NCBI GenBank assembly: GCA_050701115.1
Contig: JBOHER010000426.1
Coordinates: 1-11,961, forward strand
Reading direction: 5' to 3'
Length of the DNA stretch: 11,961 bases
Origin: JBOHER01 sp050701115
GTDB taxonomy: Bacteria; Actinomycetota; Actinomycetes; Mycobacteriales; Pseudonocardiaceae
In this document: in pieces, positions 1 through 7,180 of the stretch
Position numbering within the stretch: the first letter of the stretch is position 1
Layout of the letters: each line of letters opens with the position of its first letter
Made by a program: the position numbers and the translations under genes
Notes under the pieces: generated by a model
What the model was told of the DNA's origin: nothing
The model's database searches: none
What the model saw: only the letters and a program-made list of their open reading frames with translations

Positions 1-467
1 ACCCACCACCCCCCGCTGCGGTCTCCGGACGGGCGGGGGTGACCGGCGGCGGCACGCTCACCGACACGCTGCGCGAGTTCGTGGCGACAGCGCCCGAGGG
101 CGGGTACCTGGCTGTCCAGGCCTACCTGGATCGACTGGACGACGCATCGGCCGGCGTGCTGCGCGCCGAACTGGCCAAGCGGGTCGGCATGCAGGTCACC
201 TTCGGCTGGGGCCCGCGCTTCCTGCACTCCACCGGCCAGTACCACAAGGGCGGCCACCCGAACGGAATCTTCCTGCAGGTCACCGGTGCGGTCGACGACG
301 ACCTTCCGGTGCCGGACCGGCCCTACACCCTGGGCACATTGCAGCTGGCACAGGCGCTCGGCGACGCTGCCGTGCTGACCGATCGGGGCAGGCCGGTGCT
401 GCGGCTACACCTGTCCGATCGGGTCGCTGGTCTTGCCGACCTCGTCCGGGCGATCCACGAGCTGTGA
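1..467 (+). CDS. pgi: glucose-6-phosphate isomerase, C-terminal part (5' end outside window)
   Basis: Interconverts glucose-6-phosphate and fructose-6-phosphate in the cytoplasm. Only the last ~155 codons are visible. The frame is open from base 3 with no stop, and the GTG at 39 is probably internal rather than the true start. The conserved block FGWGPRFLHSTGQYHKGG followed by NGIFLQVT, and later PYTLGTLQLAQALGD, matches the C-terminal isomerase domain found in actinobacterial Pgi and in bifunctional transaldolase/Pgi proteins. The catalytic-region Gln and Lys of GQYHKGG are intact. The stop TGA at 465-467 lies within the GTGA junction with zwf, so the two are co-translated. This fits the usual tkt-tal-pgi-zwf-opcA-pgl layout. 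Whether the full protein is a stand-alone isomerase or a transaldolase fusion cannot be told from this fragment. Confidence 0.88.
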   Translation, partial: PPPPAAVSGRAGVTGGGTLTDTLREFVATAPEGGYLAVQAYLDRLDDASAGVLRAELAKRVGMQVTFGWGPRFLHSTGQYHKGGHPNGIFLQVTGAVDDDLPVPDRPYTLGTLQLAQALGDAAVLTDRGRPVLRLHLSDRVAGLADLVRAIHEL

Positions 468-2041
468 GCATGGCGGCCGAGCAGGTGCCACCGCGGCGGG
501 CGGTGGCGGGCGCGCGGCCGGGGTGGCGTAATCCGTTGCGCGACGATCGCGACAAGCGGCTGCCGCGGATCGCCGGTCCGTCCGCCTTGGTCATCTTCGG
601 GGTGACCGGCGACCTGTCACGGAAGAAGCTGATGCCCGCGATCTACGATCTGGCGCACCGCGGGTTACTGCCTGCGGGTTTCTCCCTCGTCGGTTTCGCC
701 CGCCGGGGCTGGGCGAGCGAGGACTTCGCGCAAATCGTGCACGACGCCATCGCCGAGCACGCCCGTACCCCGTTCAAGGCCTCGGTCTGGAACCGGCTGC
801 GCGAAGGGATCCGGTTCGTGCAGGGCAGCTTCGATGACGACGAGGCCTTCCAGCGGCTGGCTAGGACGGTCGCCGAACTCGACGACGAACGCGGTACCAG
901 CGGCAACCACGCCTTCTATCTGGCGATCCCGCCTTCGGCCTTTCCGGTGGTGACCCAGCGGTTGTCCACGGTGGGCCTGGCCGGGGCGAGCGGCGACAAC
1001 TGGCGCCGAGTGGTCATCGAGAAACCCTTCGGGCACGACCTGGCCAGCGCCCGGGAACTCAACGGGATCGTCAACGCGGTCTTTCCCGAGGAGTCGGTGT
1101 TCCGCATCGACCATTACCTCGGCAAGGAAACCGTGCAGAACATCCTGGCGCTGCGGTTCGCCAACCAGCTCTTCGAGCCGATCTGGAACGCCAACTACGT
1201 CGACCACGTGCAGATCACCATGGCCGAGGACATCGGGCTGGGTGGCCGGGCAGGCTACTACGACGGTATCGGCGCCGCGCGCGACGTGATCCAGAATCAC
1301 CTGTTGCAGTTGCTCGCGTTCACCGCGATGGAGGAGCCGCTGTCGTTCGAGCCGTCCCAGCTGCGCGCGGAGAAGGTCAAGGTGCTGCGCGCGAGCAGCG
1401 CGATCGGGCCGTTCGAGGAGACCACGGCGCGCGGCCAGTACGCGGGCGGCTGGCAGGGCGGGGAGAAGGTCCCTGGCCTGCTCGACGAGGAAGGCTTCTC
1501 CGCCGATTCCACCACGGAGACCTACGCCGCCGTGACGCTGGCGGTGCAGAACCGGCGCTGGGCGGGCGTCCCGTTCTATCTGCGCACCGGGAAGCGGCTG
1601 GGCAGGCGGGTCACCGAGATCGCCGTCGTGTTCAAGCGGGCTCCGCATCTGCCGTTCGATCAGACCTCGACCGAGGAACTCGGGCAGAACGCGCTGGTGA
1701 TCCGGGTGCAACCCGATGAGGGAGTCACCATGCGCTTCGGCTCCAAGGTTCCGGGCACGACCATGGAGGTTCGGGACGTCACCATGGACTTCGGGTACGG
1801 ACACGCGTTCACCGAGTCCTCCCCCGAGGCGTATGAGCGGTTGATCCTGGATGTGCTGCTCGGCGAGCCGTCCTTGTTCCCCGGCAGCGAGGAAGTCGAG
1901 CTGTCCTGGCGGATCCTGGACCCCGTCCTCGAGCACTGGGCCGAGCGGGGCGCCCCAGAGAGCTACCCACCCGGTACCTGGGGGCCGCCGTCGGCGGAAG
2001 CCGTTCTGTCCCGGACCGCCCGGCACTGGCGGCGGCCGTGA
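464..2041 (+). CDS. zwf: glucose-6-phosphate 1-dehydrogenase
   Basis: Oxidises glucose-6-phosphate to 6-phosphogluconolactone with reduction of NADP+ (or NAD+), the entry step of the oxidative pentose-phosphate pathway. The 525-residue length is normal. The Rossmann motif GVTGDLSRK is at residues 46-54, EKPFGHD at 186-192, the substrate-binding signature RIDHYLGKE at 214-222 with the expected His and Lys, and the catalytic-region DHVQI at 247-251. The sequence reads like the mycobacterial Zwf2 type along its whole length, including the N-terminal WRNPLRD block. Two starts are possible: GTG at 464, overlapping the pgi stop as GTGA, or ATG at 470, two bases after that stop. Neither has a clear Shine-Dalgarno sequence, so translation is probably coupled. 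The downstream opcA product is needed for full activity in known actinobacterial systems. Confidence 0.97.
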   Translation: MSMAAEQVPPRRAVAGARPGWRNPLRDDRDKRLPRIAGPSALVIFGVTGDLSRKKLMPAIYDLAHRGLLPAGFSLVGFARRGWASEDFAQIVHDAIAEHARTPFKASVWNRLREGIRFVQGSFDDDEAFQRLARTVAELDDERGTSGNHAFYLAIPPSAFPVVTQRLSTVGLAGASGDNWRRVVIEKPFGHDLASARELNGIVNAVFPEESVFRIDHYLGKETVQNILALRFANQLFEPIWNANYVDHVQITMAEDIGLGGRAGYYDGIGAARDVIQNHLLQLLAFTAMEEPLSFEPSQLRAEKVKVLRASSAIGPFEETTARGQYAGGWQGGEKVPGLLDEEGFSADSTTETYAAVTLAVQNRRWAGVPFYLRTGKRLGRRVTEIAVVFKRAPHLPFDQTSTEELGQNALVIRVQPDEGVTMRFGSKVPGTTMEVRDVTMDFGYGHAFTESSPEAYERLILDVLLGEPSLFPGSEEVELSWRILDPVLEHWAERGAPESYPPGTWGPPSAEAVLSRTARHWRRP

Positions 2042-2985
2042 TCATCGATCTGCCGTCAACGACCACATCACAGGTCAACGCCCAACTGGTCGAGCTGCGC
2101 AAGCGCGGCGGCCAGGTGGCCCTTGGCCGGGTGCTCACCCTGGTGATCGTCGCCGACGACGGCGCAGGCCTCGAGGACGCGATCGACGCGGCGAACGACG
2201 CCAGCCGGGAGCACCCGTCCCGGATCATCGTGATCGCCCGGGGAGCTAGAACCGCCGCGCCGAGGATCGACGGGCAGATCCGGATCGGGGGCGACGCGGG
2301 TGCCAGCGAGGTGATCGTGCTGCGCCTCTACGGTCAGCTCGCCGCGCACGCGGAGAGCGCGGTGGTTCCGCTGCTGCTGCCGGACGCGCCCATCGTCACC
2401 TGGTGGCCGGGCACCGGGCCCGCCTCGCCCGCACAGGATCCGCTCGGGGCGCTCGCACAGCGGCGGATCACCGATTCGGCCGCCGAGCGCAACCCGATCC
2501 GCGCATTGACCACCCGGGCCAAGCACTACGTCGCCGGGGACACCGATCTGGCGTGGACCCGGCTGACCTACTGGCGCGCTCAGCTGGTGGCAGCGCTGGA
2601 TCTGCCGCCGCATGAACCGGTGAGCAGCGCGGCGGTGACCGGTGAGGCGGATTCGCCCTCGACCGAACTGCTGGCTGGGTGGCTGGCCGAGTATCTGCGG
2701 GTGCCGGTGAAGCGGGTGAAGACGACGGCGGCCGAGGGCATCGTGTCGGTCACGCTTGAGCGCGGGTCCGGGCCCATCGAGCTGCACCGGCCGGACGGGA
2801 AGGTCGGCACGCTCACCCAGCCCGGGCAGCCGACCCGAAAGATCGCGCTGCAGCGCCGTTCGGTGTCCGATGCGCTGATCGAGGAATTGCGCAGGCTGGA
2901 TCCCGATGAGGTATACGAAGCGGCGCTGGCCGGGTTGCACCGGCTGCGCACTCCCCGAGTCAAGGTCAAGGAGGTCTCGGCGTGA
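2038..2985 (+). CDS. opcA: glucose-6-phosphate dehydrogenase assembly protein OpcA
   Basis: OpcA is a cytoplasmic partner that promotes assembly and activity of Zwf oligomers in actinobacteria and cyanobacteria. The 315-residue protein opens with IIDLPSTTT and continues with VALGRVLTLVI, both typical of the family start. It carries HPSR at 59-62, the hallmark LLLPDAPIVTWWPG at 112-125, and DTDLAWTRLTYWR at 168-180. The C-terminal third (about 215-310) is the more variable OpcA C-terminal domain. The GTG start at 2038 sits inside the zwf stop as a GTGA overlap, and the next gene starts in the same way at its 3' end. The gene lies directly between zwf and pgl, its usual position in actinomycetes. 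No truncation or frameshift is visible. Confidence 0.96.
   Translation: MIIDLPSTTTSQVNAQLVELRKRGGQVALGRVLTLVIVADDGAGLEDAIDAANDASREHPSRIIVIARGARTAAPRIDGQIRIGGDAGASEVIVLRLYGQLAAHAESAVVPLLLPDAPIVTWWPGTGPASPAQDPLGALAQRRITDSAAERNPIRALTTRAKHYVAGDTDLAWTRLTYWRAQLVAALDLPPHEPVSSAAVTGEADSPSTELLAGWLAEYLRVPVKRVKTTAAEGIVSVTLERGSGPIELHRPDGKVGTLTQPGQPTRKIALQRRSVSDALIEELRRLDPDEVYEAALAGLHRLRTPRVKVKEVSA
2968..2975 (+). promoter_or_regulatory. strong ribosome binding site of pgl
   Basis: AAGGAGGT lies inside the end of opcA, six bases before the GTG at 2982. It is the best Shine-Dalgarno match in the pentose operon. It fixes the pgl start at 2982 and suggests that pgl also recruits ribosomes on its own despite the GTGA overlap with opcA. 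Confidence 0.8.
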
Positions 2986-3761
2986 GTTCACCACACGTCG
3001 TGGTGTATCGAACACCTGCCCTGCTTGCCGCAGGCTGCGCGGCCCGGCTGATCACCAAGCTGGTGGACATTCAGGCCGCGCGCGGCTCGGCCTCGGTGGT
3101 GCTCACCGGTGGGGGCACCGGGGTCGCGATGCTGAGCGAGTTGAACCGCTCCCCCGCCCGGGACGCGATCGACTGGTCCCGGCTGGATGTCTACTGGGGG
3201 GACGAACGGTTCGTGCCCGCCGATGACGGTGAGCGAAACGAGCTGCAGGCGCGGGACGCGCTGCTGCACCACGTGCCGGTCGACCCGGCGAGAGTGCATG
3301 CCATGGCCGCCTCGGACGGCGAGTTCGGGAACGATCCGGATGCCGCCGCCGCAGGCTACGCCGAGGTACTGGCCGAGCAGGCGCGCCGCGCCCACAAGTC
3401 GGAGGTGCCCGCCTTCGACGTTCTGCTGCTCGGGATGGGCGCCGAGGGGCACACCGCATCGATCTTCCCCGAGTCGCCCGCCGTGTACGAGGACGAGCGC
3501 ACGGTGGTTCCGGTGCGCAACTGCCCCAAACCGCCGCCGACCAGGATCTCGCTTACCCTGCCTGCTATCCGCCGGGCTACCGAGGTGTGGGTGCTGACCT
3601 CCGGCGAGGCCAAGTCGGACGCGGTCGCGCTCGCGCTGTCGGGTGCTGGTGCGGTGCAGATCCCGGTCGCCGGCGCCAGGGGGCAGGTCCGCACCCGCTG
3701 GCTGCTCGACCGGGCCGCGGCGCACAAGCTGTCTCGGGTGTACCAACCGCCCCAAGCCTGA
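2982..3761 (+). CDS. pgl: 6-phosphogluconolactonase
   Basis: Hydrolyses 6-phosphoglucono-1,5-lactone, the Zwf product, to 6-phosphogluconate in the cytoplasm. The gene is often called devB in older actinobacterial annotation. The 259-residue length is typical of the SugarP-isomerase-fold lactonases. The phosphate-binding glycine loop LTGGGTG is at 41-47, YWGDERFVP at 71-79, and GMGAEGHTASIFP at 151-163 with the conserved active-site His. The GTG start is supported by the strong upstream Shine-Dalgarno sequence and the GTGA overlap with the opcA stop. It is the last gene of the visible pentose operon. I see no convincing hairpin terminator after its TGA at 3759-3761. Confidence 0.95.
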   Translation: MSSPHVVVYRTPALLAAGCAARLITKLVDIQAARGSASVVLTGGGTGVAMLSELNRSPARDAIDWSRLDVYWGDERFVPADDGERNELQARDALLHHVPVDPARVHAMAASDGEFGNDPDAAAAGYAEVLAEQARRAHKSEVPAFDVLLLGMGAEGHTASIFPESPAVYEDERTVVPVRNCPKPPPTRISLTLPAIRRATEVWVLTSGEAKSDAVALALSGAGAVQIPVAGARGQVRTRWLLDRAAAHKLSRVYQPPQA

Positions 3762-3862
3762 GTTTCGTTCGCATTCGCACATTTATGTAGGAACTTTCAC
3801 CTTCTCGCGTCTCGATCGGCCGAGCCGGGTCTCTCTCTTACCGGAGACTGTGTCCAACGCAC
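3762..3862. other. intergenic gap between pgl and the histidine kinase gene
   Basis: About 100 bases with a local AT-richer patch at 3762-3800. It presumably holds the promoter of the kinase gene. TATGTA at 3784-3789 resembles a -10 box, but no TTGACA-like -35 box stands at 16-18 bases. GGAACTT at 3790-3796 resembles an ECF-sigma -35 element, but no good -10 partner stands at 16-17 bases. No hairpin with a T-tract is visible. I therefore leave the promoter unassigned. Confidence 0.4.
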
Positions 3863-3877
3863 GTGAGGGCTGTCCGG

Positions 3878-5089
3878 ATGACCGCAGGGATGAGCACCCA
3901 GGGACTCTCGATGACGGCGTTCCAGGTCGGCGCCGCGGACACCGGGCCGTGGGCTCGGTTGATCGCCCGCACCGGTGCGCTCCGCCGGCCGGCCGTCACC
4001 AACCTCCTCATCGATATCGTCGCGATCTCGATCGCCGTGCTGGACGTCTGGCTGGTGATCCCCGAGGATGCCCCGGACTACTCCATCGTTCTCTCGGGTA
4101 CCGCGTGTGTCGCGTTGGTCGGCCGACGGTGGTTCCCGTTCCTCACCCTGCTGGCCACCGTCCCTGGGTTCATGGTCGGCTGGGCGCAAATCGCCGCGAT
4201 GCTCGCGCTGGGTTTCCTCGCCCATCGCAAGGGTATGAGCTGGCAGACCTGGGTCGGCGCGGCACTCGTCCTCGCCTGCCGGTTCGTGCTGTGGCCACTC
4301 GCGGACATGGTGGCGCTGACCTGGCGCGAGCACGTGCTCGACCTCATCTACGGTGTCATCGTCGCAGGCATGCCGGTGGCGATCGCGTGGCTCATCCTAG
4401 CCCGGCGCGATCTGTCCCGGCGACTCGCCGAACTGGACGCCAGCCGAGATCGGGAGCGACGGTTGCACGCGCGCGCCGTGCGGGCCGATGAACGTGCCCG
4501 GCTGGCCCGTGAGATGCACGACGTGGTCTCGCACGACGTCACCTTGATCACCATGCAGGCCAACGCGCTCGAGGTCGCCGCGACCCCGGAAGCGGCACGA
4601 CACACCGCCGACACCATTCGGCAACTGAGCACACGGACCCTGGAGGAGCTGCGTTCGCTGGTCGGGGTGCTGCGTTCCAGCTCGGACGAAGAGCCACCCC
4701 GACCGGGACTGTCCGAATTGGAGTATCTGATCCGTGCGGCCGACATGCCGGTCCAGCTCACCGTGGACAGCGTGCCCGGCTCACTGCCTTCCGACGTTTC
4801 CGCTGCCGCATACCGGACCGTGCAGGAAGCCTTGACCAACGTGCACAAGCACGCCCCCGGCGCCACCGCCATCGTCCGGGTGAGCCTGGAGGACAGGGCG
4901 CTGCGTGTCGAGATCCGCAACGACCGATCCACAGAGCCATCCCGGGGGCTACCCTCCGGCGGGTACGGGCTGGCCGGGCTGGCCGAGCGTGCGCTGCTGC
5001 TCGACGGCAGCTTCCATGCCCGCTCGACCGACGACGGCGGCTTCGAGGTCAGGGCGCACTTCCCGGTCGGCTCGACCGTTACGCCTTGA
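3878..5089 (+). CDS. membrane sensor histidine kinase, NarL/DesK-like (HisKA_3 type)
   Basis: Predicted two-component sensor kinase at the cytoplasmic membrane. Numbered from ATG 3878 (403 residues), residues ~44-175 contain about five or six hydrophobic segments and no large extracytoplasmic domain. A charged linker (176-205) leads to the dimerisation/phosphoacceptor helix with REMHDVVSHDV and the likely phosphorylated His214. The HATPase region has EALTNVHKHAPG (N-box Asn near 321), a D-box-like VEIRND, and GGYGLAGLAER (G-box near 361). Several in-frame starts exist. GTG 3863 is weakest. ATG 3878 has GAGGG eight bases upstream. ATG 3911 has AGGGA six bases upstream and gives 392 residues. 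No response regulator is adjacent: pgl lies upstream and a convergent gene overlaps its last 11 bases. The signal and the regulon are unknown. Confidence 0.9.
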   Translation: MTAGMSTQGLSMTAFQVGAADTGPWARLIARTGALRRPAVTNLLIDIVAISIAVLDVWLVIPEDAPDYSIVLSGTACVALVGRRWFPFLTLLATVPGFMVGWAQIAAMLALGFLAHRKGMSWQTWVGAALVLACRFVLWPLADMVALTWREHVLDLIYGVIVAGMPVAIAWLILARRDLSRRLAELDASRDRERRLHARAVRADERARLAREMHDVVSHDVTLITMQANALEVAATPEAARHTADTIRQLSTRTLEELRSLVGVLRSSSDEEPPRPGLSELEYLIRAADMPVQLTVDSVPGSLPSDVSAAAYRTVQEALTNVHKHAPGATAIVRVSLEDRALRVEIRNDRSTEPSRGLPSGGYGLAGLAERALLLDGSFHARSTDDGGFEVRAHFPVGSTVTP

Positions 5090-5816
5090 TGGCCTTGATC
5101 ACCGAGGGGATCGAGCCGATCAGGAGCACCAACGCCCAGATGATCGCGATCACGGCGACCACGATCGCCCCGATGTCGTCGGTGACGCTCACCAGGATCA
5201 CCGGCACCAGACCGTGCAGGAAGGCGATCAGCACGGTGCACAACAACGACGTCGCGATCAACGCCACCAGGCCCTTGTTCTGCAGGAACCGCTGGTGCCC
5301 CAGCACGAGGAACACACAAAAGGCGATCTTCAGGAACATCAGCAGGCTCAGCACGACGGCCGCGTCTGAGGTGGGGAAGAAACCCCAGACGGCGAGGTAG
5401 GCGAGCGTGCCGAACGGCGTTGCGGGCAGCAACGCCAGCATCACCAGCAGCTCCACGAAAGCCTCGATGAGCAGCACAACGGCCACGGTGATCAACACGA
5501 TCGAGCCGACCAAGGTGGTGGCGCCCTGCACGCGACCGTGCACCCGATCGGGCACGAGCAGGCTCACGCCCATCAGCACCACGGTATAGAGCAGCATCGC
5601 GTCCACCAGCGCCAGATAGCCGATGCCCCGGCCAGGCGGCTCGCTCACCCCCGACGCACTGGGGATCTCGACCCCGAGGGAGAAGGCTTCCGCCGCCAGC
5701 GCACCTCCGGCATTCCCGCCACCGACGAGCAGCGCGGAACCCAGCTCCACCAGCACGACGAGGACCATCGCGACCACCGCGATGAAGAAGAACGGCTTGC
5801 GGAGTTCGGCGATCAT
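5079..5816 (-). CDS. multi-pass membrane protein, last visible gene of the injection-system operon
   Basis: I do not recognise a family. The 245-residue product is very hydrophobic, with about six predicted TM segments near residues 8-32, 67-88, 100-130, 150-173, 182-205 and 215-236. A Gly/Ala-rich, probably extracytoplasmic loop (33-66) lies between the first two. The frame extends ten codons further upstream to 5846, but ATG 5816 is preferred because it forms an ATGA overlap with the stop of the preceding gene and gives the natural start MIAELRK. Its 3' end overlaps the convergent kinase gene by 11 bases. Position and coupling tie it to the phage-tail-like operon. It could be a membrane partner of the other anchored proteins or an accessory gene carried along. 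No enzymatic motif is seen. Confidence 0.82.
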   Translation of the reverse strand: MIAELRKPFFFIAVVAMVLVVLVELGSALLVGGGNAGGALAAEAFSLGVEIPSASGVSEPPGRGIGYLALVDAMLLYTVVLMGVSLLVPDRVHGRVQGATTLVGSIVLITVAVVLLIEAFVELLVMLALLPATPFGTLAYLAVWGFFPTSDAAVVLSLLMFLKIAFCVFLVLGHQRFLQNKGLVALIATSLLCTVLIAFLHGLVPVILVSVTDDIGAIVVAVIAIIWALVLLIGSIPSVIKAIKA

Positions 5817-6274
5817 GACGCGCCCGCGTCGAGCACCAGGACACACACCGCACCGATCCCGCAGTTCAGCACGATCTGCGCCCGATCGGCATCCACCGCG
5901 ACCTCGATGAGTTCACCCGCGCCGAAGGTCTTGTTCATCATGAAGGTCGCTTCACCCGGCGCGGGAGCCGAGACCGCGATCGGCCGGTTCGACCTCAACC
6001 GCAGCAGCCGCATCCGCTGAGTGCCGGGCGCGACCTCGACCGCACAGAGGTTCTGCACCACCAGCGAACCGTCCGGCCGGACGCAACTCCCCGCCAGGTC
6101 ACCCGGACCCACCTCGCCGGACTCCCCGAACCGGTCGAGGAGGGCTCCGACGAGGCCACCCTGGTCCGCTTCGGCATCCCCCTGGTCGTTGTTCGCCCCA
6201 GCACCCACCGCGACCACGAACAGCACCACGACCGCGACCAGTCCGGCCAGCAGCGCCTTCTGCCCGGTGCTCAT
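5813..6274 (-). CDS. single-TM protein with four-Cys extracytoplasmic domain
   Basis: A 153-residue protein with no recognised family. Residues 7-27 are one hydrophobic helix after a short MSTGQK head. This suggests an N-in signal anchor, or an uncleaved signal peptide, with the rest outside the membrane. An acidic/Gly linker (28-60) is followed by a compact domain holding Cys64, Cys77, Cys138 and Cys144. Even numbers of cysteines in a secreted actinobacterial domain often form disulfides; here that is inference. The start ATG 6274 follows the stop of the 44-residue ORF by one base (TGACATG), and its own stop overlaps the next gene as ATGA. It is co-encoded with the PASTA protein and the multi-pass membrane protein, so a joint envelope role is plausible. 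Confidence 0.8.
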   Translation of the reverse strand: MSTGQKALLAGLVAVVVLFVVAVGAGANNDQGDAEADQGGLVGALLDRFGESGEVGPGDLAGSCVRPDGSLVVQNLCAVEVAPGTQRMRLLRLRSNRPIAVSAPAPGEATFMMNKTFGAGELIEVAVDADRAQIVLNCGIGAVCVLVLDAGAS

Positions 6275-6275
6275 G

Positions 6276-6410
6276 TCAGGCTCGCTCGAAGGTGCATGGC
6301 AGCGAACCCGGTGCAGGCGCCGCCCTGACGGTGAAGGTCACCTCGGCCTGCCGCCGCGGACCCGGGTCCAGCCTGACCGCACCAGCGCTGATCCGCCATG
6401 GCGTGGTCAT
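6276..6410 (-). CDS. 44-residue ORF, truncated copy of the PASTA protein N-terminus
   Basis: A small ORF starting MTTPWRISAGAVRLDPG and ending in PCTFERA. It fills the gap between the PASTA gene and the four-Cys protein gene exactly: its ATG at 6410 forms an ATGA overlap with the PASTA stop, and its TGA (6276-6278) is one base from the next ATG. Its first 28 residues match those of the PASTA protein (MSTPWQIASG...) at 15 positions, including the TPW, GA, RL, RR and TFT blocks. It is therefore a paralogous start lacking most of the Ig-like domain, the TM helix and the PASTA unit. It may be the decayed remnant of a tandem duplication or a short functional peptide. The tight coupling on both sides favours translation. 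Confidence 0.6.
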   Translation of the reverse strand: MTTPWRISAGAVRLDPGPRRQAEVTFTVRAAPAPGSLPCTFERA

Positions 6411-7174
6411 TGCCCGATTCCTGGTCTGGGGATGGGGATCAATGTCGGAGGACGGCAGATTTCGGGGAACCTCTGGCAGATAGTGATCGGGGGCCTGGTG
6501 ACCGTCCCCTCCGGTGCGGGCAACTTGCCAAGGGACACCGTGACGGTCACCTCGCTCCGCGGAACAACCTCCTGCCCGGCGGCCGGATCCTGCTCCGCCA
6601 CGTCACCGACCGCGACGGTGTCGTTGTTGGCGAACACCACCTCGATGAGCAGGCCAGCGTCGTTGATCCGCTGGTTGGCCACATTGACCGACTGCCCACG
6701 CACCTCCGGCACGGTGACGGTCCCCGGATCGTCCGGCCGCAGCACCAGGAACAGCACCACACCGATCACCGCCAGTGCCAGCACGATCAGCGGCACCAGC
6801 CAGATCCAGATCGGCTTGGGTTTCGGTTCGGCACCCGCGATGACGAAGGTGACCCGGTTGGAGAGCACGGCACTTTCCTCCGGTGCCGAGTCGGCGGAGT
6901 ACACCCGACCGGCGAACCAGTAGTCACCGGTGGTGGCCTTGTCGCCAGGAGCCACCGCGACGGTGAAGGTGACCGAGCCCCCGTGCGGCACCAGCCGCTG
7001 CGGGTCGCCCACCGTGAACCACGAACGCTGCGCGTTGTCGCTGCAGGCGATGTCCAGCACCGCCCGGTCGTCCACCGGTCCCGGGTTGCTGATCGTGAAG
7101 GTCGCCTCGCCCGTGCGGCGCTCGTTCAGGATCAGCCGTTCGGCGCCGGACGCGATCTGCCATGGTGTGCTCAT
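6327..7174 (-). repeat. diverged direct repeat: N-terminal coding segment duplicated
   Basis: The 28-codon starts at 7174-7091 and 6410-6327 encode matching peptides (15 of 28 identical). DNA identity is patchy, with shared blocks such as CCATGGC-GATC and GACCTTCAC. The two units are separated by the body of the PASTA gene. The extent of divergence argues for an old duplication rather than a recent one. Confidence 0.55.
6407..7174 (-). CDS. membrane-anchored protein with Ig-like and PASTA domains
   Basis: A 255-residue protein. Residues 1-113 form a beta-rich, Ig-like domain (AERLILNERRTGEATFTI, later GGSVTFTVAV and LSNRVTFVI), like those in the 'hydrolytic protein'/COG1470-type genes seen near actinobacterial tail loci. 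Residues 122-146 are a strong TM helix after a Lys/Pro stretch. Residues 150-215 match one PASTA unit: VTVPEVRGQSVNVANQRINDAG, then GDVAEQDPAAGQEVVPRSEVTVTVSLG (quoted here as conserved blocks separated by variable sequence). The tail (216-255) is Pro/Ile-rich with Cys233 and Cys240. The Lys-rich side precedes the helix, so the Ig-like half is probably cytoplasmic and the PASTA unit external, facing peptidoglycan. PASTA domains elsewhere bind cell-wall fragments. The gene directly follows the tail-protein gene, suggesting that it anchors the particle to the envelope. Confidence 0.85.
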   Translation of the reverse strand: MSTPWQIASGAERLILNERRTGEATFTISNPGPVDDRAVLDIACSDNAQRSWFTVGDPQRLVPHGGSVTFTVAVAPGDKATTGDYWFAGRVYSADSAPEESAVLSNRVTFVIAGAEPKPKPIWIWLVPLIVLALAVIGVVLFLVLRPDDPGTVTVPEVRGQSVNVANQRINDAGLLIEVVFANNDTVAVGDVAEQDPAAGQEVVPRSEVTVTVSLGKLPAPEGTVTRPPITICQRFPEICRPPTLIPIPRPGIGQ

Positions 7175-7180
7175 CCCAGC

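Noticed and set aside
665..2026. Long minus-strand open frame opposite zwf
   Set aside because: Arginine/proline-rich composition with no domain signal, and it runs antisense to a fully conserved zwf; a GC-bias shadow.
3784..3813. Promoter for the kinase gene (TATGTA or GGAACTT)
   Set aside because: Neither element has a partner box at normal spacing, so the match is too weak to annotate.
5060..5100. Bidirectional terminator at the convergent gene ends
   Set aside because: The coding regions overlap, and I see no stable hairpin with a T-tract on either strand.
4348..5853. 501-codon minus-strand frame crossing the kinase and membrane protein genes
   Set aside because: It overlaps two well-supported genes in another frame, and its Ser/Arg-rich sequence has no recognisable domain.
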